64,000 nucleotides of DNA from Fabrea salina. Taxonomy: Eukaryota; Ciliophora; Heterotrichea; Heterotrichida; Fabreidae. The notes under the pieces are model-generated. The model searched no databases, was not told where the DNA came from, and was given only the letters and a program-made list of their open reading frames with translations. The stretch's first letter is position 1; every line of letters starts with the position of its first letter. The DNA is taken from positions 96,592 to 160,591 of the forward strand of contig JALIHJ010000058.1 in assembly GCA_022984795.1 (NCBI GenBank), written 5' to 3'. The translations under genes were made by a program, and so were the position numbers. This document shows positions 36,101 through 44,087 of the stretch, piece by piece.

Positions 36101-38015
36101 CTTGGGGCACTTGGGAAAAGTCTTGGGCTTGTCCTGTAATGTCTTCTAAGATAGCAAGTTGCTGGTTGAGTGCTTCCAAAACTTTTGTGAGAACTAACGA
36201 GGTGAGGTTGACTGGAATTGACTTGAAACAACTCAGCACTGAGTGGTACTCGTTACTATAAGTCAAAGGCAGTATTGGAAGCTTGAAAAGTGCCAAAAAG
36301 GAGTCGATGCCTCCAGAGTCCAAGAAGCCCCTTATGAGCTCGTTTGAAAAGTTAAATATCATAGACAGCAGCCTTCCAATATTGTTGAGTTGTGTGAAAA
36401 ACACTTGTTTGGAACTAGGAGTTTCTGACTGGAGTTTGTTGATGAGAGTGATGCACCCTTGGACAGCCTTTTCGCGGATGCCAGGCACTTGGCCCATGAG
36501 TTCTTGAAGGTTTTCGCCAATGCTGATGGCAAGTTCGTTTGAAATGATGGAGTCTTGAACTGTTCCTAAAGCTTGAAGTGCACAACCTACACAGCTAGAG
36601 TTCTCAAGTACATCTACTCCTTCTCTGTGGAGAGACACTCCTACCAAGAACTTAAGAATCACCCCTACTAGCTTTGCGTCTCCTGGAACTTCTCCTTCTA
36701 TTGCATTTACAGCTTCAATTACCACTCCTTCGTTAATTAGTTCAGGAATCAGTCCTGGCTGGTCGTTAATGAGGGTTATCAACAGGTGAAGTGCAGGCTC
36801 AAATATTTCAAATTTCTTTTTAGCAAAGCTGGCCTTAATAGACCTCAAAAGTCCAGAGTCGAAGAGTGTTCTTACTTGTTCTGAGGGGATGCTTGGAGTT
36901 TGCTCCCACTTGTTTAAGGAGATTCTGATGAGTCTCAATGCAGACTTTAGCAGGTAAACTGTGCGTGGGTCTGAGTTGTAAGCGTCTAGTTCTTTTATAG
37001 TGAGACTGATGACTGTAGAGAGTCCGTCAAGTTCTTTAAACATGTCAATCGAGTGAGAAACCAGCAAGGACAGAATCCTGAGGCCTCTAGCTATAGAAAA
37101 CGCAGTGTGGGGTTGACTGAGCATCTGCAATAGTGAAGCTGTCATTCCGGCAACGTGGGAAGAGTCCATTCGGAAGTTATAGTCTGCGTAAATAGTAGCT
37201 AAGTCCAAAAGAGCACTTATGAAAGGAGAGGGCTTAGGAGTGCCCAGTTCTCTTAAAAGTGACTGGAAGAGGCCGTGTTGTTGCCAAGGCGCCAACATTG
37301 AGTTGGTGGCTCCTACCAGCTGCCCAGCCTCTGGGAGTCTAAGAATGCCTCCAGTGAGGACTAAAGCTACAGTTTGCATAGAAGGTTCTGGGGCCCTGAG
37401 GACTTTAGAAAGGTTGGGGAGCAGCCACACTTCAGGTAGGCTAGCTTTGACTTCTTCTTGTTTTTCGCCCCACATTTGGACCACGGCACTGAGTGCAAGC
37501 AACTCGCATTCAACTTCTGTCTGCAAAGACTGAGTGTTGAGTTCTACGAACTTACTAAGCTTGTTTTGCATTCCTAAACAGTACAACTTTTCAGCCAGTG
37601 CAGGGTTCCGGTGGGCTTTAGAGTTTCTGTTGCTGGGAGAGACTCTAATAACTAGTAAGTTGATAACTTTTAAAGCTTCGAAGACCACCTGCCAGTTGCT
37701 TAATTCAAGGCACTGGGTGAGTTCCTCTACTGAGTTGTACAAGTCTTTGTAAGCGGTGTGCTCGATGAGGATGTAAGTTTTTGACAGAGCAAAAACCAGC
37801 AATTCGTAGTCTTTGCTTTGCAAACCTTTTTGAAGCAAGTCATCAATTCGGTCAAGAACAGAAGCAATTGGACTTAAGTCTTCAATTTTTTCCCAATTCC
37901 ATTCGCTAAGCTGAGCTAAGCTCTTGACGAGTTCTTCTTCGCTAAGATCTTTGAGGTCCTCCACCCACTGACTGAGTCCTTCAACGTGCTTATCGCTCAT
38001 TTCACCGATTTTCAT
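30156..38015 (-). CDS. Giant HECT E3 ubiquitin ligase, HUWE1/UPL1/Tom1 type
   Basis: This is a 2619-residue protein, the largest gene in the window. The N-terminal about 900 residues are armadillo-like helical repeats (DUF908/DUF913 type). A UBA domain is at about 943-983 (SSLQQVMEMGFPEHVARHAI). An acidic block is at about 1570-1610 (QLDEEDEEMLEDQESEVMEE). A Pro/Glu/Met low-complexity stretch follows at 1727-1790, then ubiquitin-binding-like units at about 1790-1890 (GIDPSVLEELPEEIRNEILA, FLEALPPDIRAELESS, FIASLTPELRREIL). The HECT domain is at about 2260-2619 (GEEGVDAGGLTREWYGLLSR, FKFVGRIIGKALCDN, LPSAHTCMNQLDLPEY, catalytic Cys about 2586). This order is that of HUWE1, plant UPL1/2 and yeast Tom1, which ubiquitinate histones, ribosomal proteins and cell-cycle regulators. 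Confidence 0.95.
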   Translation of the reverse strand: MKIGEMSDKHVEGLSQWVEDLKDLSEEELVKSLAQLSEWNWEKIEDLSPIASVLDRIDDLLQKGLQSKDYELLVFALSKTYILIEHTAYKDLYNSVEELTQCLELSNWQVVFEALKVINLLVIRVSPSNRNSKAHRNPALAEKLYCLGMQNKLSKFVELNTQSLQTEVECELLALSAVVQMWGEKQEEVKASLPEVWLLPNLSKVLRAPEPSMQTVALVLTGGILRLPEAGQLVGATNSMLAPWQQHGLFQSLLRELGTPKPSPFISALLDLATIYADYNFRMDSSHVAGMTASLLQMLSQPHTAFSIARGLRILSLLVSHSIDMFKELDGLSTVISLTIKELDAYNSDPRTVYLLKSALRLIRISLNKWEQTPSIPSEQVRTLFDSGLLRSIKASFAKKKFEIFEPALHLLITLINDQPGLIPELINEGVVIEAVNAIEGEVPGDAKLVGVILKFLVGVSLHREGVDVLENSSCVGCALQALGTVQDSIISNELAISIGENLQELMGQVPGIREKAVQGCITLINKLQSETPSSKQVFFTQLNNIGRLLSMIFNFSNELIRGFLDSGGIDSFLALFKLPILPLTYSNEYHSVLSCFKSIPVNLTSLVLTKVLEALNQQLAILEDITGQAQDFSQVPQDLHERLLHILTSTDSFVEMTRLVLQYGTGISQNVDELCATLAHLPGYMKLLIADQARLSSFSKPSTKTAQNFNIPIDIQDIENAELKTFEENFYFTCQLSVRRLFRFATRMAGGRGRQGLKEEEGVKVSRTMGEVLTELIKVVKLENFDQAKAYHFCLQLSDILKILLHEQGCSLATIYCFSQAGGLQHLLEFITQLKDLSFEYCSRKDLPYDFVNSLQILWSLAGKCLEGLASGKYASGAASSLREVLRRLGAPSSKEIVKDIQNQVLELISQINYLECGIVSTTFAKSVMEVLKQLAVKEQVDPSSLQQVMEMGFPEHVARHAILNVGPSVEMATEWILSRPELLESMPNEEPQSASVGSLHSILLSQIRAVPSLQSVLAELLLKISDKSEAPHTEIADMLLREVISLGNCLFEGAEDFSELKHTTPSFEHLRTALALLSTLSSKSADIFSALEIDTLTSTCINFLKALIDNPSVCGNNLEWVASLFSMMNCLVKYAEVGTEEMINLLSQLIKQNQETCILADQDHSLLQLLISLTKKPEQAKLFLEKEALKPLLLMKTNKPELRLKGMISSFFALLKQLCEDPYIIQANFETDLLSKLTSPQPMNSFVQGFKKQLKRSNSIFETSLKSVCRVVQREEGVFVEPKTEKDTNEGERWEVVPVIAHALASAFECEQTAQVTLMLQTEHLLSLLADLLQIYPVLVPQLLQTSVVTYDLASQSSQTNKFLSHFFKNFAPFRYTLKIQQDKIIFTVPQTQETVSAETYQSWMKVIIKFLKPICFKQTHKDPESHAGKRYTQSILGNNTCAVNTRKRIIRCIKELLSEQLKKDWFWDEKSMSIVRCLCITLMQLLREPPKGTFTSGNSGEIAKICEQQSYSKLLSELAKGVDLSFKKAPSMLNLILAPLQLLIHYNITSALHQKNASASSINLQESFDSEEQQEMQQLDEEDEEMLEDQESEVMEEENEMGEIMIEPRSTEALWAEDLELEEIDRERQIVQHPVRNENLERNLIHQAEEPAFIFRAREFGRGFLENIEDPSIMQLIRDMDPYVGEEFLQRRRREAPARNPPVAPEFSNFEDLVANLSASAVLPIVEEPVEPQEPLESMEPVEPIEGIEPMEPMEPMEVEEPQPDQEHPQEEEKMQVEEERKEIPEGIDPSVLEELPEEIRNEILAQYQPPQPSDQIAEDFLEALPPDIRAELESSQRRATGEDIDNATFIASLTPELRREILMTASDELLASLPPELVAEARELQDIAMQQRHQVLMERAQPHQRHLPTSIAEVVIDDKLAESLIQLDEAFLNFLFSVMHLSLNRDILTSLFLDLSVQPFNRRRILEGLVGILQEDLPIQSYALTSGRVLDTLQHLCSFNPKVAPDIASLNLNNLIGLIDHHLYRISTSHLTPLISLLAEIIEKAPQVPDLEPQTIIQICSLLNFQSLNEDTVKTVVTLLAKLAENDQNKLVEQKALTEEVRTLEVDIAESLRSMQASLTGEKEVQLLRVCKVIKSISNEPMELDSLWVPLTEALNSITQTETDLASTTSPTLSKLLPVIETFFICHTDCPSKDSFQAFCDRNRKVLNLLVKQNPSLLKDTFNSLVTKFPSLLDFENKRKYFRTEIRSLRPQRGYDSIRLNVRRHEVFMDSFHQLKVRSAEEMHGKLRVSFLGEEGVDAGGLTREWYGLLSREMFNPNYALFVPSANGVSFQPNSKSYINPDHLSFFKFVGRIIGKALCDNVALDVYFTRSFYKHILGQEVSHHDMEDLDPDFYRNLQMLTEINLNESDLHEYYFAYEEEEFGQMIVKELVPGGKDIRVTEENKMEYVKNICHMKMTRDIQAQIDSFLEGLYEIVPKELLGVFDSKELELLIAGLPDFDIEDLKNNTDLHNYSRDSSVILWLWEILSEFTHEERAEFLQFVTGSAKIPLEGFKALQGMGGVQKFQIHKSFAGVDRLPSAHTCMNQLDLPEYPSKEVLYQRLKLALSEGKEGFGFM

Positions 38016-38080
38016 ATTTAGAAATTATTATTGATGTTCAAATAAGAATTCAAATATCTATGCAACTAAATAATATTTTA

Positions 38081-39919
38081 ATGCTTGAAGACAAGAAAAA
38101 GAAAGTCGAAAGAGTCATGGTGCACGTCAGAGTCAGGCCTTTCAACGAAGAAGAACAAACCAAACACACCCGAGAAACCTGCATAGACTCCATTGACCCC
38201 GCTAAAGGACTTATACTCGTCAAAAAGGACTACGACAAAAAAACCTTTGTGTTTGATAACGTTTTCGAAACCAACACTAACCAAGAAACTGTTTACGAAC
38301 GCATGGCTAAACCTGTAGTGTGCTCAGTGCTCCAAGGTTACAACGGAACTATTTTTGCCTACGGGCAAACTGGCACAGGCAAAACCCACACCATGATAGG
38401 CTCTGGAAGGGACTTAGGAATAATTCCTCGGTGTGTAAGGGAGATCTTTGAGTTCATCAACAACGACTTGGAGCACACCTATGAAGTCGAGGTAGGTTTT
38501 GTCCAACTTTACATGGAAATGTTCCAGGACCTTTTGCGTCCTGATAACAAAAAGAACATTATGGTACGCGAAGGCACCGGAGAAGGCGTTTACTTGCAAG
38601 GAGTCACTTGGGTGACTGCTAAGAACTTGCAGACTTGCATAGAGCTGCTTCACTGTGGAGATCGTAACCGAAGCACAGCTTTTACCAAAATGAACTCTAC
38701 TTCAAGTCGGTCCCACGCAGTGTACATGGTTAAGTTAGAAAGGAGGAAGAAGTACTCGGCTGAGCAGTTAGAAAGCATGCAAGCCCAAGGCCAAGCTCCA
38801 GACCAAACTATGACTCGGAGCATTCTGCACTTAGTGGACTTAGCAGGCAGTGAGCGAGTCAAGAAGTCCAAAGCTAGAGGAGCTAGGTTTGACGAGGCCA
38901 AAAACATAAATCTTGCTTTGCTAGCCCTGGGCAACTGCATTCAAGCTTTAAGTGAAAAAAAGGTGAAGTTCGTGCCTTTTAGGGACTCTAAGTTAACTAG
39001 GCTGCTAGAAGACTCATTAGGAGGGAATTCAAAAACTTCCTTAGTAGTCACAGTAGGTCCTTCTTCGCACAACGTAAACGAAACTCTTTCTTCGTTGATG
39101 TTCGGCAGCAGAGCTATGAAGGTAGAAAACAGACCTGAAATCAACAAAAAAGTAGACTACAAAGCCCTTTGTGCACAGCTACAAGCTGAACTCGACAAGC
39201 TGAATGACGGAAACAACGAAGTCTACATAGAAAGAGGCACCTTGTTAGAAGAAATAAACAACTTAAAAGCTGAGCTAGAAAGAGTAACTAGTGAAAAAGA
39301 AGAACTTGAGTTTACTCTTGAAGAACTTAAAAAGTCAGGAGCAGGTCCACAAGGCTTATCTGAGCAAAAACTCAAAAAAGAAATCCAAAAAGTCCAAGCC
39401 CACTACAAAGCTAAGTTCCAAAAACAAGAAGAAGAACACAAAAAGTTCTTGGGAGAAATAGACAACTTGATGTCAGAACAAGAACGAGACATTGAGCACA
39501 TGAAGTCCGAACTTCACAATTTAAGGGCCAAAAACAAAAACTTACAGTCAAAACTCAAAACTTCACAAGATGAACTTGAACACGAAAAAACTGACAGAGA
39601 AAACAGGATCTGTGAACTCAACTACGAAGTCCAAATGCTCCAGAAAGAAAAGGAAGAGGTGTGTTTGGAGCTAGAAAAAGAAATTGCACAAAGAGACCAA
39701 GACTACAGCGCCCAGGTGTCTGTTTTAAACCAAAAGTTAGAAGAGTCTGTTTCTAGTCAAAAGAAAAACGATGAAGAGTTGAAACAAATGAAAGAATTCA
39801 TAGTTAAACAAAGGTCTAAAATTAACGCTATGCGGAAGGTTAAGCACAACCAACAAGAAGAGATCAAAGCTCTTAAAGACTCTGTTGAAAAGTCTAATAG
39901 TGAATTCCAAGAAGCTTAA
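38081..39919 (+). CDS. Kinesin, motor and proximal coiled coil (5' part of a frameshifted gene)
   Basis: An N-terminal kinesin motor: VERVMVHVRVRPFNEEE, the P-loop GYNGTIFAYGQTGTGKTHTM, switch I MNSTSSRSHAVYMVKL and switch II HLVDLAGSERVKK, neck MFGSRAMKVENRPEINKKVD. The neck motif (FGxRAMKV then YKALCAQLQAELD) resembles the plant ARK and related ungrouped kinesins. A coiled coil then runs to the stop. ATG 38081 (MLEDKKKKVERVM) is preferred over ATG 38060 because the seven residues between look like intergenic AT-rich sequence. The frame ends at TAA 39917-39919, but the coiled coil continues in the +1 frame without interruption, so this is probably the first part of a kinesin of about 1,070 residues. 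A plus-end motor is expected from the N-terminal position. Confidence 0.9.
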   Translation: MLEDKKKKVERVMVHVRVRPFNEEEQTKHTRETCIDSIDPAKGLILVKKDYDKKTFVFDNVFETNTNQETVYERMAKPVVCSVLQGYNGTIFAYGQTGTGKTHTMIGSGRDLGIIPRCVREIFEFINNDLEHTYEVEVGFVQLYMEMFQDLLRPDNKKNIMVREGTGEGVYLQGVTWVTAKNLQTCIELLHCGDRNRSTAFTKMNSTSSRSHAVYMVKLERRKKYSAEQLESMQAQGQAPDQTMTRSILHLVDLAGSERVKKSKARGARFDEAKNINLALLALGNCIQALSEKKVKFVPFRDSKLTRLLEDSLGGNSKTSLVVTVGPSSHNVNETLSSLMFGSRAMKVENRPEINKKVDYKALCAQLQAELDKLNDGNNEVYIERGTLLEEINNLKAELERVTSEKEELEFTLEELKKSGAGPQGLSEQKLKKEIQKVQAHYKAKFQKQEEEHKKFLGEIDNLMSEQERDIEHMKSELHNLRAKNKNLQSKLKTSQDELEHEKTDRENRICELNYEVQMLQKEKEEVCLELEKEIAQRDQDYSAQVSVLNQKLEESVSSQKKNDEELKQMKEFIVKQRSKINAMRKVKHNQQEEIKALKDSVEKSNSEFQEA

Positions 39920-41282
39920 AAGTAGTTTTGGTGACTTAGAACTTAAGTGCTCTAATGCTGAGTCTCAGATTCAAAACTTAAAGGCCCAGAACCAAGCTAT
40001 GGCAGAGAAGTTTAAATCTAAGGAAAGTGAGCTTCTCAAGCAAGTTGAAGATAAGAACTTTGAGGTTGAGAACTTGAAGTCAGAGGTTCAGGCTAAAGCA
40101 AAGCAACTAAGTGACTTGAATTCAAAGAGCCAAGCCAGAGACTCTGAGATCCAATCCAAAGAAAGTGACTTCTTGAAACAAATTCAAAGCACAGAGAAAC
40201 AAATAACTGAGTTAAGAACTAAAGAATCTGAACTCTTGAAACAAATTGAAGCTAAGGACTCTGAAATGGATAGTCTGAAGTCAAACAACCAAAATAATGT
40301 AAATGAATTAAACACCCTAAACTCAAAACTCCAACTCAAAGACTCCCAAATCCAAGACCTGCAATACAAACTAACCCAACTCACAAACGACCACCAACAA
40401 GAAATCCAAGACCTCCAATCCTCAATAGACTCAGAAAGGAAGAACCTTGACCAAAAGAACTCCATCAACAAAGCCTTGAACGAACTCATCAAGCGCCAAA
40501 AAGAAGAAATCCAAGACCTCAAAGCCAACCTAGATAAAACAAACTCCCAAACAGAACAAGAAAAGTCCCAAATGAAAGAAAAAATCACCCGCTACAACAA
40601 AATCATCAAAGACCTCCAAGAAAGCAACAACTACAAAGAAGAAGAAATCATCAACCTCAAAAAAACCAACCAAGAACACCAGAACCACCACTACTCACAA
40701 ATCGAACATAAAGAAGAAACAATTCAACAACTAACTCAAGAACTAACTTTCCAAAAACAAGAAACTCAAAAACTCACCAAAGAAAACCAAACCCTCACTG
40801 AGAAAATCAACTCCAAGTCCGAGAAGCTCTCCGAGTTAGTTAGAGAAAAAACCAAACTTTACAACGACAACAGAAACTACGCTTCCGAAACCAAAGACCT
40901 AAAAGAACTCAACCAACAAATGCAGACCGAAAAAGAAACCCTCCTCAAAAGAATCCGCGAACTCACTCAAGTCAAAGACGACATTGCCAATCAAATAGAA
41001 GTAGCTTCCAAAGAGCACAACGTCAAAGAACAAGAAATCAACTCTTTAAGAGACATAATTGAAACCTTTGAAAGGGAAAACAAAGAACTCAACCAAGAAA
41101 AACATATGATCAAGCAAAACTTAGAAGAACTCGCTGAACAAAGAAACAGACTTTCTGTGATCAAGTCAACTACAAGTTCCAAAACAGGCTTGTACTTAAT
41201 AAAGTCTCACTACAAAGAAGTCAACAACATCTTCACTAACATCTGCAGAAAGTTCACTAAAGAAAAGGACGACTTTGCTTAA
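39920..41282 (+). CDS. Kinesin tail coiled coil, in +1 frame relative to the motor
   Basis: The frame is open from upstream of 39885 to TAA 41280-41282 and encodes about 450 residues that are almost entirely heptad repeat (QIQNLKAQNQAMAEKFKSKE, ELLKQVEDKNFEVENLKSEV, NELIKRQKEEIQDLKANLDK). There is no ATG until MAEKFKSKE near 40000, although the sequence before it is already coding-like (SSFGDLELKCSNAES). This makes a separate gene unlikely and a continuation of the kinesin likely. The last 40 residues (KTGLYLIKSHYKEVNNIFTN) look like a small globular tail. The cause of the shift may be an assembly indel near GAAGCTTAAAAG, a real mutation, or programmed +1 frameshifting at the UAA. Confidence 0.75.
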
Positions 41283-41303
41283 TTGAAATATTAATACCCC
41301 CTA

Positions 41304-41594
41304 ATGCTTAACTCTGAGTTTTCATCTGAGGCTTGTTTGGCTTTGCTAGTTTTGGGAGGCAAGAACCTTGTTAGCGAAAACGTCATTTGGACTGGAGAGA
41401 GACTTGAATTGGACTTGCTCGAAAAAGACCTTAGTTCTGTCAGGCTGTTCGCCAGAATCAAACAACTTATATTGGACCTGCTCAAAACCCACTCAGTTCA
41501 GCAAGTAGCTGAAACCCTGGAGTTACCCGTTAACGTGGTCAGACTAGTCAAAGCTAACCAGCAAGAAACTAAGTCTTTATTTGAAATAACTTAA
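41304..41594 (+). CDS. Small HTH-like protein of unknown function
   Basis: This is a 96-residue protein (MLNSEFSSEACLALLVLGGK) of no recognised family. The C-terminal half contains a likely helix-turn-helix: LILDLLKTHSVQQVAETLEL followed by PVNVVRLVKANQQE, with the spacing of a DNA-binding or protein-binding HTH. It lies 21 bp after the kinesin stop on the same strand and 3 bp from the end of the convergent PEX1 gene. DNA binding is a possibility only; small three-helix proteins with other roles look alike. Confidence 0.65.
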   Translation: MLNSEFSSEACLALLVLGGKNLVSENVIWTGERLELDLLEKDLSSVRLFARIKQLILDLLKTHSVQQVAETLELPVNVVRLVKANQQETKSLFEIT

Positions 41595-41597
41595 TTA

Positions 41598-44057
41598 TTA
41601 CATCAAAGATAACTTCTGACCTACATTTTCAACTTTGCCTGTTTTGAAGTTGCTGTACTTAACTTCATAGGCTTGCATTTGTTTTTGACTGAAACTAGGA
41701 CTGTGGTTCTGGACTGTTTTAGCTAAAACAGGAGGGTCTATGCACTCTATGTCTTTGTGAGCTAACTGAATTTGCAAGTCGTTAATAACTCCTTGGATGT
41801 CTGCAGCAGTGAACCCCTCAGTTAACCCAGAAGCTTCACTTGCGTCTAAACCAAAACCCAGTCTTCCAAGGATTTCTTCAAATATAGCTTTTCTTTCCTC
41901 AAAGTCGGGAAAAGGGCAGTATATGTGGAAGTCCAACCTGCCTGGTCTGAGAAGTGCAGTGTCTATCATATCGGGGGAAGCAGTTGCCGCTACCACATAA
42001 ACGTTTTCTCTAGACTCAACTCCATCTAGTTCACACAAGAACTGGTTCACTACTCGGTCACTGACTCCTGTGTTGCTGGTGCCGCGCTTAGGAGCAATTG
42101 CTTCGAATTCGTCGAAAAACAAAATACTTGGAGCTGCTCTTTTGGCCTTTTGGAACACGTCCCTTACTGCTTGTTCAGAAGCTCCTATGTACTTGTTGAG
42201 GAGTTCAGGTCCTTTAATGGAAATGAAGTTCATGTTGCACAGTTGGGGAATAGCTGTGGCTATGTAAGTCTTGCCACAGCCAGGCGGGCCGTAAAGGAGC
42301 AAGCCACTTCTTTGTTTGAGGGGGTAGTTTTGATAGAGGGTTTGGAACTTAATAGGCAGGTACAGGTTTTTTTCGATGTGGGCTTTAGTCTGAAACATTC
42401 CAGCAACTTCTTCCCAGGAAGGTCCTTTTTGCTGTGTGGAGTTCTGTTCTAAAGACTCAGGAATAAAGTTATTGAGTTCTTCTAGCAAACCTTGGGAGTT
42501 AGTTCCTAGTTTGATGAGTGTATTTTTGGCAAAGCAAAACAAGTCTGAGACTTGGAAGGACTTTAGTTTGTTGGACACTTCAGAGGAGATAGAAGCATCT
42601 GGAAAGTAACTAAGTAAGACTTCAGAGGAGTCTTCTAGGCTGAGAGAAGGAACTTCTAGCTTCTTTTTGAAGTGTGAAGAAGTTAAAAGGAGCTTGTTAA
42701 GTAACTGGAAGTCACTGCAAGTAGCTAAGACTCTTACTTCTTGGGACTTGAACTTGTCAAGCAAGTCAAGTAAGTACACTGAAGTTCTGCAGTGCACAAG
42801 TTTAGCATCTACTCCTTGTTCTAGAGTTTCTTCGTCTGCACAGATGCTTTCTAAGTCATCTAGCACAAGTAAGCAGGGCTGTTTGCGCTGGGCTGACCTG
42901 ACTGCTTCTTGTATGGACTCTAAGTGCTGCATGTCTTTTTTGTTGAGGTCTCTGCAACTTACTACTTGAGTGGCAACTAGTTCCTGAGCAAGTGGCTTTT
43001 CAAGCAAACTCACTAAAGAAGACTTGCCTGAGCCTGAAGGACCGTAGAGCACTGCTGAAGAGTTACTTTTGGTTATTTTGTGTAAAGTGTTTTGCCAGGA
43101 GTCAAACTGCTTCAGGAGACAATTAGGCTTGGGTTCGAGAAAAGTGATGTTTGGGAGTGACTCATTTGTAAGGTAGACAAACCCTACCCAGTCATCTTTG
43201 CTAACTACTTGGTTCTTTATGGACACTTGGATGCAGGGTTCTTGACTCTGGAACCCGTCAAAGACAATAAGGTCGTTGAGCAGCAAGTACTCTTTGAACT
43301 CTGAAATATCTGCAGTCACTTCTATTTCAAACTCTGCTTTGCGGACCTCCAAAGTGTTTTTGTTGATCCAGCACTTAGTGTTTCTTTGGAAAGTTAACAA
43401 CTGAGTGACTTCATACATTTCAAAGTCTCCAACTAAGTCACTTTTTATATGGTTTTCTTTGAGTGCTTCGTTCTTAACTAGTCCTACTACGAACTTGTTG
43501 TGCTTTCGGCAAACAACCACTGCTCCTTCGTTGTACTCGTTGCAGATTACTTTTATTCCACCCGGCACTCCTCTAAATACCCTTTTGGTAGGTTTCTTTT
43601 GGCGTTCTTTAGGCTTGACGATGACTTCGGATTGGTTTTTAAGCACTGCCCAGTCTTGCTTGAGGTTCTTTACTCTTACAGTGACTTGGTTGTTGCGGAC
43701 CCAGACTGGAAAAACCATGTCTTTGAACACAACGTTGACTTGGGACAGCAAATGCTCTTCTAAGTATCCAGCGTTTGCACTGATGATTTCCCATGAGTCC
43801 TCGTCTTCTGGTTCTACTTCTACTCTAGACACTGGAAGTTCTTCTACCTGCTTGACTTGGACTAGTGAGTCTTCTGCCAGGTTCAGTTTGCTAGCTAGTG
43901 AATAGCTCAGTTCTACTTCTTTTTCGCTTATTCTTCCTGACCACCCTAAGTAGTAAGTGCTTTTAGAGTCGCTTATCTGAATCACACTTGAAAAAGGTCT
44001 GAATGGTACCGAGATGAAGCAGTTCTTTTCATAGGTAAATCTTATACTTAAAAGCAT
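41598..44057 (-). CDS. PEX1: Peroxisome biogenesis AAA ATPase PEX1
   Basis: This is an 819-residue double AAA protein. The N-terminal double-psi-barrel domain (residues 1-170) has the PEX1 phrase VEPEDEDSWEIISANAGYLE and VNVVFKDMVFPVWVRNN, which separates it from NSF and p97. D1 has Walker A GPSGSGKSS (about 338-346) and Walker B CLLVLDDLESI. D2 has GLLLYGPPGCGKTYIATAIP (about 585-604), the pore loop around KYIGASE, Walker B ILFFDEFEAIAPKRG, and sensor and arginine-finger residues in VVAATASPDMIDTALLRPGR. PEX1 and PEX6 extract ubiquitinated PEX5 from the peroxisome membrane. It is shorter than human PEX1 (1283), mainly in linkers. A peroxisome import pathway is therefore implied. Its start is 30 bp from the divergent membrane-protein gene. 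Confidence 0.92.
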   Translation of the reverse strand: MLLSIRFTYEKNCFISVPFRPFSSVIQISDSKSTYYLGWSGRISEKEVELSYSLASKLNLAEDSLVQVKQVEELPVSRVEVEPEDEDSWEIISANAGYLEEHLLSQVNVVFKDMVFPVWVRNNQVTVRVKNLKQDWAVLKNQSEVIVKPKERQKKPTKRVFRGVPGGIKVICNEYNEGAVVVCRKHNKFVVGLVKNEALKENHIKSDLVGDFEMYEVTQLLTFQRNTKCWINKNTLEVRKAEFEIEVTADISEFKEYLLLNDLIVFDGFQSQEPCIQVSIKNQVVSKDDWVGFVYLTNESLPNITFLEPKPNCLLKQFDSWQNTLHKITKSNSSAVLYGPSGSGKSSLVSLLEKPLAQELVATQVVSCRDLNKKDMQHLESIQEAVRSAQRKQPCLLVLDDLESICADEETLEQGVDAKLVHCRTSVYLLDLLDKFKSQEVRVLATCSDFQLLNKLLLTSSHFKKKLEVPSLSLEDSSEVLLSYFPDASISSEVSNKLKSFQVSDLFCFAKNTLIKLGTNSQGLLEELNNFIPESLEQNSTQQKGPSWEEVAGMFQTKAHIEKNLYLPIKFQTLYQNYPLKQRSGLLLYGPPGCGKTYIATAIPQLCNMNFISIKGPELLNKYIGASEQAVRDVFQKAKRAAPSILFFDEFEAIAPKRGTSNTGVSDRVVNQFLCELDGVESRENVYVVAATASPDMIDTALLRPGRLDFHIYCPFPDFEERKAIFEEILGRLGFGLDASEASGLTEGFTAADIQGVINDLQIQLAHKDIECIDPPVLAKTVQNHSPSFSQKQMQAYEVKYSNFKTGKVENVGQKLSLM

Positions 44058-44087
44058 TATTGTTAGTGAGTATTTAGGTGAATAATT

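Noticed and set aside
39881-39915. A short intron at the kinesin junction
   Set aside because: GTTGAAAAGTCTAATAG is 17 nt and GTGAATTCCAAGAAG is 15 nt. Removing either leaves the wrong frame; a length of 1 modulo 3 is required, and no 16-nt GT..AG exists there.
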